A stretch of 64,000 nucleotides of DNA from JBCBKL01 sp038521825 (GCA_038521825.1 JBCBKL010000016.1:1-64000); one strand, 5' to 3'; counted from the stretch's first letter, positions 18,630 through 28,472 are shown. Translations and numbers: made by a program. Notes: generated by a model not told the origin, from the sequence alone.

Positions 18630-19495
18630 CCCCGGCGCTCGCAGCACCGGGCGTCGGCCTAGGCAGCGACACATTGATAGCCCTGCGCGGCCTCGCTCTT
18701 GCCGGGACGCAAAGCCAGACTCTGGCCGCCTTGCCCGGCGGGTATGCCACGCGGCGAAAAGGGCAGGGGCTCGAGTTGGCGGATGTGCGCGATTACGTGG
18801 CGGGCGATGATGTCCGATCCCTTGATCTGGGCGCGACGGCACGTACCGGACGCTTGCATGTGCGTCAGTTTCGGGAAGAACGGGACAAGGTAAGTCTGCT
18901 GGTCGCGGATTTCCGGCCCTCCATGCTTTGGGGGCTCCAGCGCGCCTTTCGGTCCGTCGCAGCGGCAGAGGCTTTGGTCATGCTGGGCTGGCAGATCGTC
19001 GAAGCGGGTGGTCGTGTCGGATTGCTGGCTGTGACATCAAACCAACCTGTGGTCATGCCCGCGCGCGGACGGGTGCGCGGCATGCTGGATGTGATCGGCG
19101 GGATGGTCGAGGCGCATGATCAGGCCCTTGCGCAGACAAGGGACGAGGACCCGACTCTGGAACAGGCCCTTGTTCATGCGGACCGGTTGGTGCCGGCGGG
19201 GGCCGAATTGCTGATCGCCTCTGGCTTTGATGTATTGGGCGCAGGGTTTGCCGACCGGCTGGATGCGCTGGCCAGCCGCCGTACCCCGCGTCTGCTGCTG
19301 GTCACGGACGGTCAGAGCCTGCCCAAGGGGCGCTACCCTGTACGTTTGGTGGACGGACGCTTTGCCAGGCTGCGCATTGGCGGGCAAGAGGCGCCGCGCC
19401 GATGGCAAGAGATTGCAGGCCGCGACGCTCTTGTTCTGGATGCGGGCGAGCAGATCGAACAGATGGCACGGCGCATTTCGGCGATGGCGGTGTGA
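18626..19495 (+). CDS. mxaS: DUF58 protein (MxaS-like)
   Basis: 289 residues from a GTG that overlaps the mxaR stop (GTGA). The DUF58 signature GQGLELADVRDYVAGDDVRSLDLGATARTG is complete. DUF58 proteins are partners of MoxR ATPases; MxaS holds this place in mxa operons. The remainder resembles a von Willebrand A-like fold without clear MIDAS residues. It ends overlapping the next gene by one base (TGATG). Confidence 0.85.
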   Translation: MTPALAAPGVGLGSDTLIALRGLALAGTQSQTLAALPGGYATRRKGQGLELADVRDYVAGDDVRSLDLGATARTGRLHVRQFREERDKVSLLVADFRPSMLWGLQRAFRSVAAAEALVMLGWQIVEAGGRVGLLAVTSNQPVVMPARGRVRGMLDVIGGMVEAHDQALAQTRDEDPTLEQALVHADRLVPAGAELLIASGFDVLGAGFADRLDALASRRTPRLLLVTDGQSLPKGRYPVRLVDGRFARLRIGGQEAPRRWQEIAGRDALVLDAGEQIEQMARRISAMAV

Positions 19496-19860
19496 TGGAA
19501 CAGAGCTTTTCGAAGGACACGATGCTTGCCAGCCTCCGGGATATCCGGTTGCCGGACACCGCTGCGGGTGGGGCGCTGGCCGACGTCATGGTCAGTATCG
19601 GGTTGGCGGCACTGGCAGCGATGCTGTGCATCGCGATCCTGCGGCTGTTCTTTCGTCCCCGGTGCAACGCGTCAGGCGTGACGCTGGAGCGGCGCGTGCA
19701 TGACGCGTTTGCCTTGTCCGAAGCGGACCGCCGCGTCGCGCTGCTGCACATTCTCAAACAGTATGCGCCCGAACGATACAAGGCCCTCTCGGGCGCGCTT
19801 TATGCACCCGGACAGCTTGATATGGCCCAACTTGAGGCGGAGATTGCACGTCTTGTTTGA
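19495..19860 (+). CDS. Small single-pass membrane protein of the mxa-like operon
   Basis: 121 residues: a short N-terminal part (SLRDIRLPDTAAGG), one transmembrane helix (VSIGLAALAAMLCIAILRLF) and a charged helical tail. The I-R-L-P-D motif and layout match the DUF4381-type proteins that sit between DUF58 and von Willebrand A genes in MoxR operons. It overlaps both neighbours. Likely a membrane anchor or scaffold of the MoxR/VWA complex. Confidence 0.7.
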   Translation: MEQSFSKDTMLASLRDIRLPDTAAGGALADVMVSIGLAALAAMLCIAILRLFFRPRCNASGVTLERRVHDAFALSEADRRVALLHILKQYAPERYKALSGALYAPGQLDMAQLEAEIARLV

Positions 19861-20815
19861 GCTTACTGATCCGTGGTTCCTGTTGCTTTTGCCGTTGCCC
19901 ATTTTGGCGGTGCGGGTTCTTGGGCCCCAGGCGATGAGCGGACGTGCCTTGGCGGTTCCAGAGCGCGTCGGAAAGAGCATGATGGCAGCGGGGCAGGGCG
20001 TGTGGTCACAGGCTCGACTGGGACTGAAACAAACTCTTCTATGGGGCATCTGGGCCTTGGTCATTCTGGCGCTAACTGGTCCGCGCGAGCTGGAACCTGT
20101 GCCTGCGCTCAAAGTGTCGGGCCGCGACCTGGCGTTTGTTCTGGACCTCTCGGGGTCCATGGTGCGGGACGATTTCCACCTGGATGGCAAACCTATCACC
20201 CGGTTCGACGCGGTCACAAAAGTCGGCGCCGATTTTGCCCGGAGGAGGGGCGGGGACCGGATGGCCCTGATCGTTTTCGGATCGGAGGCGTATTACGCCG
20301 CCCCGTTTACCTTTGATGTCAAGGCAGTCGCCCGCCGATTTGAGACGGCGGTGATCGGGATATCCGGGCGGGCCACAAACATTTCGGATGGCCTGGGGCT
20401 TGCGCTCAAGCGGATGCAGGACAGCGATGCGGCGACCAAGGTGGTCATCCTGCTGTCCGACGGGGTCAACAATGCAGGCGCGACCAAGCCTTTGGGTGTC
20501 GCAGAACTGGCGTCGCGGATGGGCGTGCGCGTGCATACGATCGCCCTGGGCCCCAAGGACCTTACCACGGCGGACGAAGGCGAACGCGGCGTTGTTGATG
20601 CGGCCACGCTGCGCGCGATTTCTCGTGTGTCAGGTGGCGAAAGTTTTCGGGTCAAAACCACGGACGACCTGCAAGAGGTTGCAGATGCGCTGGACCGTCT
20701 GGAGGCGACGGACAGTGATGGTCTCGCAGCCGAGATTTACCGCGACTACTGGCCTTGGCCTGCGGGGCTTGCGGGGCTGTTGGCATTGATACTGGTGTGG
20801 AGGGACCCGGAGTGA
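19853..20815 (+). CDS. mxaC: Membrane von Willebrand A protein (MxaC-like)
   Basis: About 320 residues, taken from a TTG at 19853 that overlaps the previous stop; no in-frame ATG exists near this point. Helices near both termini flank a VWA domain with an intact MIDAS: DLSGSM, the Thr in GRATNISDGL, and LLSDGVNNAG. The arrangement suits a metal-dependent protein-interaction module on the periplasmic side. In mxa operons MxaC is needed for metal insertion into methanol dehydrogenase. Confidence 0.8.
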   Translation: MFELTDPWFLLLLPLPILAVRVLGPQAMSGRALAVPERVGKSMMAAGQGVWSQARLGLKQTLLWGIWALVILALTGPRELEPVPALKVSGRDLAFVLDLSGSMVRDDFHLDGKPITRFDAVTKVGADFARRRGGDRMALIVFGSEAYYAAPFTFDVKAVARRFETAVIGISGRATNISDGLGLALKRMQDSDAATKVVILLSDGVNNAGATKPLGVAELASRMGVRVHTIALGPKDLTTADEGERGVVDAATLRAISRVSGGESFRVKTTDDLQEVADALDRLEATDSDGLAAEIYRDYWPWPAGLAGLLALILVWRDPE

Positions 20816-21705
20816 ATTGGGATATCACCCTCCTTCGGCCGTTCTGGCTGTTGGCCTTGCCACTTGTGGTGTCCGCGGGTTGGTTGCTGTGGTCGCGCCG
20901 CGGCGGTTTAGGAGATTGGGAACGGGTGACCAATCCGGCTTTGTTACAAGCCATGGCCGCTCTTGGACGTATCGAACGGGCCCCCAACCGGGGCCCGCTT
21001 TTGGCGGGGTTGAGCATAATCGGACTGCTGGCGCTTGCGCTTTCGGGTCCTGCGATCGAACGGCGCGATACGCTAAGCTATCGCAACCTAGATGGAGTGC
21101 TGTTTCTGGTGGACGCCTCGGCCAGTGTTCATGAGGATCCACGCTGGCCGCAGTTGCTGACCATGGGCCGTTTTGGACTTGCCGCACTTGGGACGCGGCC
21201 GGGTGGGTTGATCGTCTTTGGCGGCGATGCTTATGTGGCCACGGAAATGACCCACGACCATTTGCAGCTTGGGCAGACCTTTTCCCTGATCGAACCGGAC
21301 ACAGTGCCGGACAAAGGCTCGCGCCCGGGACGTGCTTTGGACTTGGCTGCCGATCTGCTGCGGACCGCACAGGTCATTGCGGGAGACGTGGTTGTGTTCA
21401 GCGATGGTGCTGGACTGGGGCCCGAAACCCTGAGGCAGACGGCCCAGATCGCGGAGCAGGGCGCGCGGGTGTCCTTTGTCGGCTTCGATGCGTTGCCCAG
21501 TCTGCAAAGCCATGCCAAGGCCGGGAAAGGGCACGCCTTTGTGCTGTCTGACACGGAGGCGCTGGGCGCTTGGTTGAGCGACGACGCACGCGCGCGACTG
21601 GAGCGACAGGACTATCCCCTGCTGTTTTGGCACGACTATGGGCGGTATGTTCTGATCCTGACGCTGGTGCCTTTGCTGCTGCTGTTCAGAAGGGAAGGGG
21701 CATGA
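20812..21705 (+). CDS. mxaL: Second von Willebrand A protein (MxaL-like)
   Basis: 297 residues from a GTG overlapping the previous stop (GTGA). Two N-terminal helices, a VWA domain with DASASVHED in place of DxSxS and FSDGAGLGPE, and a C-terminal helix. The first MIDAS motif keeps D-x-S-x-S. It pairs with the preceding VWA protein as MxaC/MxaL do. The C-terminus overlaps the next gene by four bases. Confidence 0.78.
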   Translation: MNWDITLLRPFWLLALPLVVSAGWLLWSRRGGLGDWERVTNPALLQAMAALGRIERAPNRGPLLAGLSIIGLLALALSGPAIERRDTLSYRNLDGVLFLVDASASVHEDPRWPQLLTMGRFGLAALGTRPGGLIVFGGDAYVATEMTHDHLQLGQTFSLIEPDTVPDKGSRPGRALDLAADLLRTAQVIAGDVVVFSDGAGLGPETLRQTAQIAEQGARVSFVGFDALPSLQSHAKAGKGHAFVLSDTEALGAWLSDDARARLERQDYPLLFWHDYGRYVLILTLVPLLLLFRREGA

Positions 21706-22376
21706 GGATTCTGGCATTGATTGTGGCCGTGACCTTGTCAATTGCTGGCTTTGGGGGCGGCGCGGCCCCCTTTGGCCGTGTGCTGCTGGCGGTGAATCTT
21801 CCAGGGCTCGCGGCGCACATGTTCGAAGAGGATGTTTGGCGTGGTGTAGCCTTTTATCGGGCCGGACGGTTCGTTGAGGCGGCCGAGGCATTCCAACGCG
21901 CAAAGTCTGAATACAACCTCGGGAACGCGCACGCGCATATTGGCGACTATGCCGCGGCACTTGAGGCCTATGATGTGGCACTCACACAGGGTGATCCGGA
22001 TGCGGCGGCGAATTTTGATGTTGTGGCGGCGTATTATGCCGGGCTGGGCATCGATCCCGAAGCGCTTGGTCTGTTTCCCGACCGTAAAGACGGCCCGCAG
22101 ATGGACAGCCATGTGGCCAAAGGAAACGCGCGTGCGGCCGGGTCTGGCGATGAGGTGACGAACAACAACACGATGCTTGGCCTTGCCGAGCTTGACAGCC
22201 GGGGCAGGCTTGGGGTGCGTCGCATCTTTGACGACAAGTTCATGGTGGCCGATGAGCGGTGGTTGTCCCAGCTCGGCGATGTTCCGGGCGAATTCCTGAA
22301 AGCGCGCATCGCGCAGGAACACAAGCGCCGGGTCAAAGTGGGGGTGTCGCCGCCACCTGCGGAGGATCCAAGATGA
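21702..22376 (+). CDS. mxaK: TPR-type protein (MxaK-like)
   Basis: 224 residues. Signal/anchor segment, then AFYRAGRFVEAAEAFQRAKSEYNLGNAHAHIGDYAAALEAYDVAL, a pair of tetratricopeptide-like helices of the BatB/BatC-type seen in MoxR operons. Residues 125-224 are polar and low in structure. It overlaps genes on both sides as ATGA. Probably a docking protein for the periplasmic complex. Confidence 0.75.
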   Translation: MRILALIVAVTLSIAGFGGGAAPFGRVLLAVNLPGLAAHMFEEDVWRGVAFYRAGRFVEAAEAFQRAKSEYNLGNAHAHIGDYAAALEAYDVALTQGDPDAAANFDVVAAYYAGLGIDPEALGLFPDRKDGPQMDSHVAKGNARAAGSGDEVTNNNTMLGLAELDSRGRLGVRRIFDDKFMVADERWLSQLGDVPGEFLKARIAQEHKRRVKVGVSPPPAEDPR

Positions 22377-23542
22377 GGTGGCTTGTTGCCTTTTTCTTTA
22401 TCATGCCATCGTTGGCGGTCGCGCAATCCCGCGCAGTGTTGCCGCATGAATTGACCCTAAACGTCACGGTGGAAGACGCAGGTGCCGTCCCTTTCGAACG
22501 CGAGATGGTCTTGATCACGATCAGGGGTATCTATCGTCGCCACATCACCCTCGAAAGCCTCGTACAGCCCGGGCTTGACGGGTTCAGTTGGGCACAGCTT
22601 GGGCCAGACATGTGGCGCGAAGAGCGGCTGGATGGCAAGAAGGTCAAGGTATTTGAACGCCGCATGGCGGTGTACCCGGACAGGGCCGGGTCGTTAACAA
22701 TCGGCGCGTTTCGTCATCAGCTGACCCTGACGGACGAGGGCGACGACTGGTTCGAACACGAGATCGCATCCGCCCCCGTCACCATTGAGGTTGCTCCGGC
22801 CCCGGCACACAATGGCTGGTGGTTTCCGACACGGTCCTTGCAAGTGTCTGACCAATGGTCGAACGCCCCCGATCAGTTGAAGCCGGGGGAAGGGGTGTTG
22901 CGCGTGGTCCGCTTGGAGGCGCTGGGCGTCACACCCGAGATGATCCCGCCCATGCCAGAGCTGACCTCACCCTCTGCCATGATCTTTCCACATCCGGAAA
23001 AGCGTTTGGTCGAACTGACGCCAGAGGGCCCTGTCACCTATGCGTTCTGGCGTTGGACAATCCGGCCGTCAAACGACACGTCGACGATTGTCGAGCCCCT
23101 GACGTTTTCTTATTTCGACACGCGCAACCGCGATGCGCGCGAGGTCACGATTTCCGCGCAGCGGGTGGCTTATGGTTCGGTTGTGCCTGAGGATCCGCCG
23201 CAGGTCCAAGTGCCTGAACCTGCCAATCTGCCAGGCCCATTGGCCGCGGCGCTGGCGGCCGGCGTGTTCATTGGCGGGTGTGCCGTTGGGCTTTGGGGGC
23301 GGGCGTTCAGCGGGGTGCCGCGTCTGTTTGATCGATTCGTCTGGCGTCTGCGAATAGCAGGCCAGATAGGTGATTTGCGTCAGACGCGGCGTGCGTCGTC
23401 GGCGATGATTGGCCGAGATGGTGCCACCGCGCGTCGGGTGGAGTTGCTTCGCGAGCTGGATATGGCGGCGTTCAGTCCCGGCGCGGACGGCTTCGATACG
23501 AGGGCTTTTGTGCGTTCTTTTCTTAAGGCCAAGACGCCTTAG
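22373..23542 (+). CDS. BatD-like exported membrane protein (MxaA-like)
   Basis: 389 residues with a signal peptide (MRWLVAFFFIMPSLAVAQS), two beta-rich immunoglobulin-like modules, a transmembrane helix (LAAALAAGVFIGGCAVGLWG) and a cytoplasmic tail. This is the BatD/MxaA-type layout and it ends the overlapping gene chain. In methylotrophs MxaA works with MxaC/K/L in cofactor or metal insertion. Assignment is by architecture and position. Confidence 0.72.
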   Translation: MRWLVAFFFIMPSLAVAQSRAVLPHELTLNVTVEDAGAVPFEREMVLITIRGIYRRHITLESLVQPGLDGFSWAQLGPDMWREERLDGKKVKVFERRMAVYPDRAGSLTIGAFRHQLTLTDEGDDWFEHEIASAPVTIEVAPAPAHNGWWFPTRSLQVSDQWSNAPDQLKPGEGVLRVVRLEALGVTPEMIPPMPELTSPSAMIFPHPEKRLVELTPEGPVTYAFWRWTIRPSNDTSTIVEPLTFSYFDTRNRDAREVTISAQRVAYGSVVPEDPPQVQVPEPANLPGPLAAALAAGVFIGGCAVGLWGRAFSGVPRLFDRFVWRLRIAGQIGDLRQTRRASSAMIGRDGATARRVELLRELDMAAFSPGADGFDTRAFVRSFLKAKTP

Positions 23543-23636
23543 GTTCGGGCCGCAAAGGCGATGCCGGATGCTTGGCAGAGATTTTCGTTGAAACGAAGAG
23601 AGTTATCGGAGAGCCTTTCTGTCAGGGAGGATCAAG

Positions 23637-24344
23637 ATGTTGGACACGAATTTGGCTCTTGCGCGGGGGCAGGTAAGTCGTGTGCTGATAGTGGATGACC
23701 ATCCGCTGTACGGAGATGCCGTCGCCTCGGCTCTGCGTGTCAGTTTCAACGATTGCGCAATCCGCATGGCAGAAACCCTGAAGGAAGCACTGGACGTTCT
23801 GGATGACGGCTACGCGCCGGAACTGGTCATGTTCGACCTGAAGCTGCCTGACGTGAAAGGCATTTCAGGCTTTCGCGAGTTCATAGAGCGTTCACCAGAT
23901 GCACGCGTTCTGGTGATCTCGTCTCTGGCGTCTGCAGAACTGGTTCAATCCTTGCTCCAGTCTGGGGCCCGAGGGTTCTTGCCCAAGGATGCCGTGATCA
24001 AAACGTTGAAATACGCGATCCAAGAGATCGTCGCCGGGCGGCGGTATGTGCCGCAACAGTTCCAAAATGTCGATAAGGACGCTTGTGCCTATCAAGCAAA
24101 CCCGGAACTGTCGGCCCTGACGGCGCAACAAATACGCGTTCTCAAACTGATTTGCGCGGGCAAACCGAACAAGCAAATTGCCTATGAGCTGTCGTTGGCC
24201 GAAGCGACAGTCAAAGCGCATATCACGGCCTTGTTGCGCAGGCTTGGCGTACATAACCGGACCGAAGCGGTCGTGGTGGCGGAATCCGCGATGATGCGAC
24301 ACGGTGGAGCTGAGCCGGAAGCCCGGGCTTTTCTGAACCACTAG
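23637..24344 (+). CDS. LuxR/NarL-family response regulator
   Basis: 235 residues. Receiver domain with DDHPLYGD, phospho-acceptor Asp67 (LVMFDLKLPD) and LPKDA; LuxR-type helix-turn-helix near residues 165-225 (LSALTAQQIRVLKLICAGKPNKQIAYELSLAEATVKAHI). AGGGAGG precedes the ATG. It starts a three-gene set with a FIST protein and a hybrid kinase. This family includes regulators of PQQ-dependent ethanol oxidation in Pseudomonas (ErbR/AgmR, ErdR), so a role in alcohol sensing is inferred. Confidence 0.9.
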   Translation: MLDTNLALARGQVSRVLIVDDHPLYGDAVASALRVSFNDCAIRMAETLKEALDVLDDGYAPELVMFDLKLPDVKGISGFREFIERSPDARVLVISSLASAELVQSLLQSGARGFLPKDAVIKTLKYAIQEIVAGRRYVPQQFQNVDKDACAYQANPELSALTAQQIRVLKLICAGKPNKQIAYELSLAEATVKAHITALLRRLGVHNRTEAVVVAESAMMRHGGAEPEARAFLNH

Positions 24345-25514
24345 GTGACCCGGATGCGGGATGATCATGTTATCGGGCCGAAATACGTCTGCGTAGGGCA
24401 GGCCGTCTCGTCGGGCGCAGTTGCAGCCGTGCGCGAGGCCATGGCTGCGATCGACACATCCAAGTCGTGCTTCATCCTCGCTTTTATTCCGGCTGGGCTG
24501 GATGTTCATCTCACTGTTGAGGCTTTGAACGTGTACAGCGACGGCGTGCCAATTTTTGGGTGCACGACGGCTGGCCAGATCACGCCGAACGGCTATGAAA
24601 CCAATGCCCTGATGCTGCTCGCTTTTCCCAAGAACAATTTTCGCTGCGCCTCTATTCTCTTTGATCCGGTGAGCCCCTTTGACGAAACAGAGGTCGCCCT
24701 GAAGGCACAGCGCGGCACTGCCCGTTTTCGTCACACGGCCGGGTGGAACCGATTGGGCCTGATCTTTTCCGATGGGGTGTCGACGCAAGAAGACGTGCTG
24801 ATTTCGACCCTTGAGACAGTACTGGACGATTTCCCCATTTTTGGAGGGTCGGCCGGAGACGGGCTGAAGTTCGAAGAGACATTCGTGCTGCAAAAGGGGC
24901 GGGCCTACAAAAATGCGGCCGTCCTTTTGCTGATCGAGACCAACCTGCGTTTTCAGGGACTGGGGTTTGACCATTTCTTGCCCAAAGGCAGTCCGCTGGT
25001 GATTACGGGGGCCGATCCAGACAAGCGGCTGGTCTACGAAATCAACGGATCGCCCGCGGCATTGGAATATGCCCGTTTGGTCGGCTGCGATGTCAAAGAT
25101 CTTTCGCCGCAGGTCTTTGCCGAGAACCCGCTTCTGTTGGAGCTGAACGAAAAGCATTATGTCCGCGCCATCAGCGATGCAACGGATTGCAATGCGCTGT
25201 CCTTTCTGGCTGCGATCGACGACGGTCTGATCATGACGTTGGGCGAAGGACAGGAAATCCTTGAAACTCTTGAGAATGGATTGGACCTGCAGGACAAGGC
25301 GGACGTTCCGCCGGATTTCATCCTTGGATTCGATTGCGTTCTTCGCAAGCTCGAGATCGAGCAAAAGCAGTTGCAGCGACCGGTGTCCGAGATCCTTTCC
25401 AGGCGGCGTGTGTTGGGTTTCAACACATTCGGCGAGCAACAATTCGGGTTGCATATGAACCAGACATTTGTGGGTATCGCTTTCTTTGCGCCTGACGGGC
25501 GCGCGTTGTTCTAA
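24345..25514 (+). CDS. FIST-domain sensory protein
   Basis: About 389 residues from a GTG directly after the previous stop (ATG 24354 is an alternative). FIST N and C domains: PIFGCTTAGQITPNGYE, LGLIFSDGVSTQEDVLI.. FPIFGGSAGDGLKFEETFV and AVLLLIETNLRFQGLGFDHF. FIST proteins bind small ligands, perhaps amino acids, and are usually coded next to or fused with kinases. A soluble partner for the next gene's kinase is likely. The ligand is unknown. Confidence 0.88.
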   Translation: MTRMRDDHVIGPKYVCVGQAVSSGAVAAVREAMAAIDTSKSCFILAFIPAGLDVHLTVEALNVYSDGVPIFGCTTAGQITPNGYETNALMLLAFPKNNFRCASILFDPVSPFDETEVALKAQRGTARFRHTAGWNRLGLIFSDGVSTQEDVLISTLETVLDDFPIFGGSAGDGLKFEETFVLQKGRAYKNAAVLLLIETNLRFQGLGFDHFLPKGSPLVITGADPDKRLVYEINGSPAALEYARLVGCDVKDLSPQVFAENPLLLELNEKHYVRAISDATDCNALSFLAAIDDGLIMTLGEGQEILETLENGLDLQDKADVPPDFILGFDCVLRKLEIEQKQLQRPVSEILSRRRVLGFNTFGEQQFGLHMNQTFVGIAFFAPDGRALF

Positions 25515-27784
25515 TGCTTGATCCGAATGATCCGCCTGAAGTTCAGATCGCCAAACAGCAAAAGATCATTAATGCGCTGATCAGACGATCCAACAGGCAA
25601 CGCGATCTGGGCCCTTCTGCCTTTAGGGCGTTTCAATCCGCCCTCGAATTGCAGGAAACCGTTGCCGCGCAAACGCGCGACTTGCAACGCGCTGCCACCG
25701 AACTGGAAAGCGCCCGATATGAACGAGAGCGGACACGGCGCATTCTGGCCGAGGCGTTGTCGTCCATGGATGGTGGGTTTGCCTTGTTTTCCGACGGCAA
25801 TCTTGAACTGTGCAATGACCTGTTCCGAACGTTGTTGCCAGACATCCAGGACGCCGTGCGCCCGGGTTTGCCCCTGGGTCAGTTTCTGACTTTGGCCTCA
25901 AGTAGCAAACATTTGGTGTCGTCTGAACAACCCTTGTCGCGGCTGGATCAAACCTCGGACAAGGCCGGCGTGTCGTCTGCAGTGATCGAGCTGCGCGAGG
26001 ACCGCTGGTTCCAGATTGGCGCGCAGAACAGCGCCGATGACAACCTCATTCTCCTGATGACAGAGATCACCAGCCTCGTGCGGCGCAATCGGGACGAGAA
26101 AGAGATCCTGATCGACCGTCAGGCCGATTATCTCCAGGCCGTGTTTCAGAGCATGAACCCTGGCATTTGTACGTTTTCCGAGTCCGGCGAAGTGATGATG
26201 CACAATGGCCGGTTTCCCGAAATTCTGGGTGTGTCCAGAGAATTGGTCGATCCGGGGACCCAGCTGACGGACATCCTGCAGTTTGTTATGGCGCATCGGC
26301 TGGAAGGTGCATCCAAGGGGATGACGACCGAACGATGGCGCCGGGAACTGCAACTGGAAGGCTGGTTGCAAAGGCGGTTGCAAGACAAGGACGGAAAGGT
26401 TCTGGACATTCAGGCCAGCTGCCTGCCGGATGGCGGTTTTGTTGTTGAACTGATGGACGTGACCTTGTCGGCGCGCAACACGCAGGTTCTCGAAGAGCGC
26501 GTCATGGAACGCACGGCCGAATTGACCCAAGCCAACGCCAAGCTGGTTCGCGAATACGACGAAAAAGCCCGTGTCGAAGAAGAGTTGCGATTGGCCAAGG
26601 AACGGGCCGAAGCGGCGGTGTCGTCCAAGACCCGCTTTCTGGCGGCGGCAAGCCACGACCTGCTGCAGCCGATCAATGCGGCGAAACTGCTGATCTCGAC
26701 CTTGAGTGAAACGACCCGTGAAACCGAAACCGCGGCGATGGTTGAGCGGCTTGAGAGCGCCTTTGGGTCTGCCGAGCAGTTGCTGCATTCGCTGCTCGAT
26801 ATCTCGCGTCTGGAAAGCCCGGACCCGGATGCGGTGACACCATCGGATGTGTGTCTTGGCCCGATCCTGCAGGGTATCCACACCGACCAGACGCCATTTG
26901 CCGATCAACGTCGGGTCCGGTTGGATGTGGTGCCGAGTTCGGCGTTCGTCCATTCGGACCCTGTTTACTTGCTGCGGTCGATCCAGAACCTTGTCGTTAA
27001 CGCTTTGCAATACACGGATCCGGGCGGGCGCGTACTGTTCGGATGCCGTCGGCGGCAAGGAAAGGTCGTGGTCGAGGTCTGGGACAACGGTGTGGGTATT
27101 CCCCGCAAGGACCAGGTGCGCATCTTCGAAGAATTCGCGCGGGCGGAAAATGCGACGGTTGGATCCGGCATGGGTCTTGGCCTGTCGGTGGTCGACCGCG
27201 CCTGTCGCCTTTTGGGGCATGGTCTGAACGTGCGCTCCAAACCAAATGTCGGGTCCGTTTTCAGCATCGAGATGGACGAGGTTGCTCCACGCCTATCTCG
27301 TCCCGAGGCGCGGACACCAATTGCCGCGTCGCAAGACCAGCGCCTTGCGCACATCGTGCTGGTTCTGGAAAACGACGGCCTTGTTCTGGACGGTATGACG
27401 CGTTGGTTGGAACAGTGGGGCGCAAGCGTTCTGCCCGCCAGTCTGACCAGCGAGGCCTTGCATTATGTCGAGGATATGGGGATGCCCCCAGACATCATTC
27501 TTGCCGATTATCAATTGCACGGGGACGAAACGGGGATCGACGCCATTGCGCAGATGCGAGACATGACCGGCACGCAGGTTCCGGCCATTCTGATCACCGC
27601 AAACCAGACCAAGCGCGTGCGGCAAGAGGCCGAAGCCAATGATATTTCCGTGATGCACAAGCCTGCGAAACTGGGTCGGCTGCGTGCGATGATCGATGGA
27701 AAAGTGCGCTCTCACAATGCCTTGGAAACAGGGGTCGGACTGAGCGTCACGTCTGATATGCAGACAAAAGTAGCAGGTGACTGA
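25514..27784 (+). CDS. PAS-containing hybrid histidine kinase
   Basis: 756 residues, soluble. A coiled coil (~45-80), two PAS-like modules (~80-190, ~205-320), another coiled coil, HisKA with His381 (FLAAASHDLLQPINAAK), an ATPase domain (NLVVNALQYTDPGG, WDNGVGIPRKDQVRIFEEF, GMGLGLSVV) and a C-terminal receiver with Asp665 (IILADYQLHG). The HDLLQP variant is that of NahK/ErcS'-type kinases. Its ATG overlaps the FIST stop by one base. It probably works with the FIST protein and the LuxR-type regulator. Confidence 0.92.
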   Translation: MLDPNDPPEVQIAKQQKIINALIRRSNRQRDLGPSAFRAFQSALELQETVAAQTRDLQRAATELESARYERERTRRILAEALSSMDGGFALFSDGNLELCNDLFRTLLPDIQDAVRPGLPLGQFLTLASSSKHLVSSEQPLSRLDQTSDKAGVSSAVIELREDRWFQIGAQNSADDNLILLMTEITSLVRRNRDEKEILIDRQADYLQAVFQSMNPGICTFSESGEVMMHNGRFPEILGVSRELVDPGTQLTDILQFVMAHRLEGASKGMTTERWRRELQLEGWLQRRLQDKDGKVLDIQASCLPDGGFVVELMDVTLSARNTQVLEERVMERTAELTQANAKLVREYDEKARVEEELRLAKERAEAAVSSKTRFLAAASHDLLQPINAAKLLISTLSETTRETETAAMVERLESAFGSAEQLLHSLLDISRLESPDPDAVTPSDVCLGPILQGIHTDQTPFADQRRVRLDVVPSSAFVHSDPVYLLRSIQNLVVNALQYTDPGGRVLFGCRRRQGKVVVEVWDNGVGIPRKDQVRIFEEFARAENATVGSGMGLGLSVVDRACRLLGHGLNVRSKPNVGSVFSIEMDEVAPRLSRPEARTPIAASQDQRLAHIVLVLENDGLVLDGMTRWLEQWGASVLPASLTSEALHYVEDMGMPPDIILADYQLHGDETGIDAIAQMRDMTGTQVPAILITANQTKRVRQEAEANDISVMHKPAKLGRLRAMIDGKVRSHNALETGVGLSVTSDMQTKVAGD

Positions 27785-27824
27785 GAGGGCTGCGCCCCTA
27801 TCCTGCGTCGGGGGAGGAAAGTGC

Positions 27825-28472
27825 ATGATCAAAGTCTTCGCATCGACCATTTTGGGCCTGTGGATTTGGGCTGTAGCGGTTTTGGCCGAGACGGTGGACG
27901 GTCAGGAAACCTATGACTTGCTGTTCCGAAATGGCACGCTTGACGCAGTCGATCGCAATTCCGAACTGGTGTATCGCAGGACCCTCGCAAACCGTCTTGC
28001 CCCCGATGCGGACGCAAAGAACACGGGCGACATAGCAGTGATGTTCGACGAGGGTGACATGGCGCGCATCGAATTTCGGCAGGATGACAAACAACGCGCG
28101 TTGGGCCAGTTTCCAGCCACCGTTGGCAATCCGATGATCATGTATTTCTACGAATCCGTTATTCGTGACATGTCGTCCAGTGCTGGCGGCAGCCCGTTTT
28201 ATATCCGCAATCGTGTCAAGGAAGCGCTGGTGCAACCGTCCGAGGTTGAGCTGGGCGAAGCGGAGGTTGGCGGCGAGACCGTCGAGACCAAGACGATCCG
28301 GCTAGAGCCATTTGCCGGTGATCCGAACCGCGCCCGGATGCGTGGCTTTGGCGATCTGGTACTGACCGTGACCATGTCTGACGCGGTACCCGGTTGGTAC
28401 GTGAGCCTCGTGGCAGAGGCGGAGGCGTATCGGTCCGTCATGTCCTTTGACCGTCTAGAGGCGGGCCAATGA
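27825..28472 (+). CDS. Exported hypothetical protein in methanol block
   Basis: About 215 residues with a signal peptide (ILGLWIWAVAVLA). The mature protein is mostly beta-strand-forming (GDIAVMFDEGDMARIEFRQD, TKTIRLEPFAGDPNRARMRGFGDLVLTVTMSDAVPGWYVSLVAEA). No catalytic motif or cysteine pair. It begins 40 bases after the hybrid kinase and overlaps the next gene as ATGA. Function unknown; the secretion signal and location suggest a periplasmic accessory of the quinoprotein system. Confidence 0.7.
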   Translation: MIKVFASTILGLWIWAVAVLAETVDGQETYDLLFRNGTLDAVDRNSELVYRRTLANRLAPDADAKNTGDIAVMFDEGDMARIEFRQDDKQRALGQFPATVGNPMIMYFYESVIRDMSSSAGGSPFYIRNRVKEALVQPSEVELGEAEVGGETVETKTIRLEPFAGDPNRARMRGFGDLVLTVTMSDAVPGWYVSLVAEAEAYRSVMSFDRLEAGQ

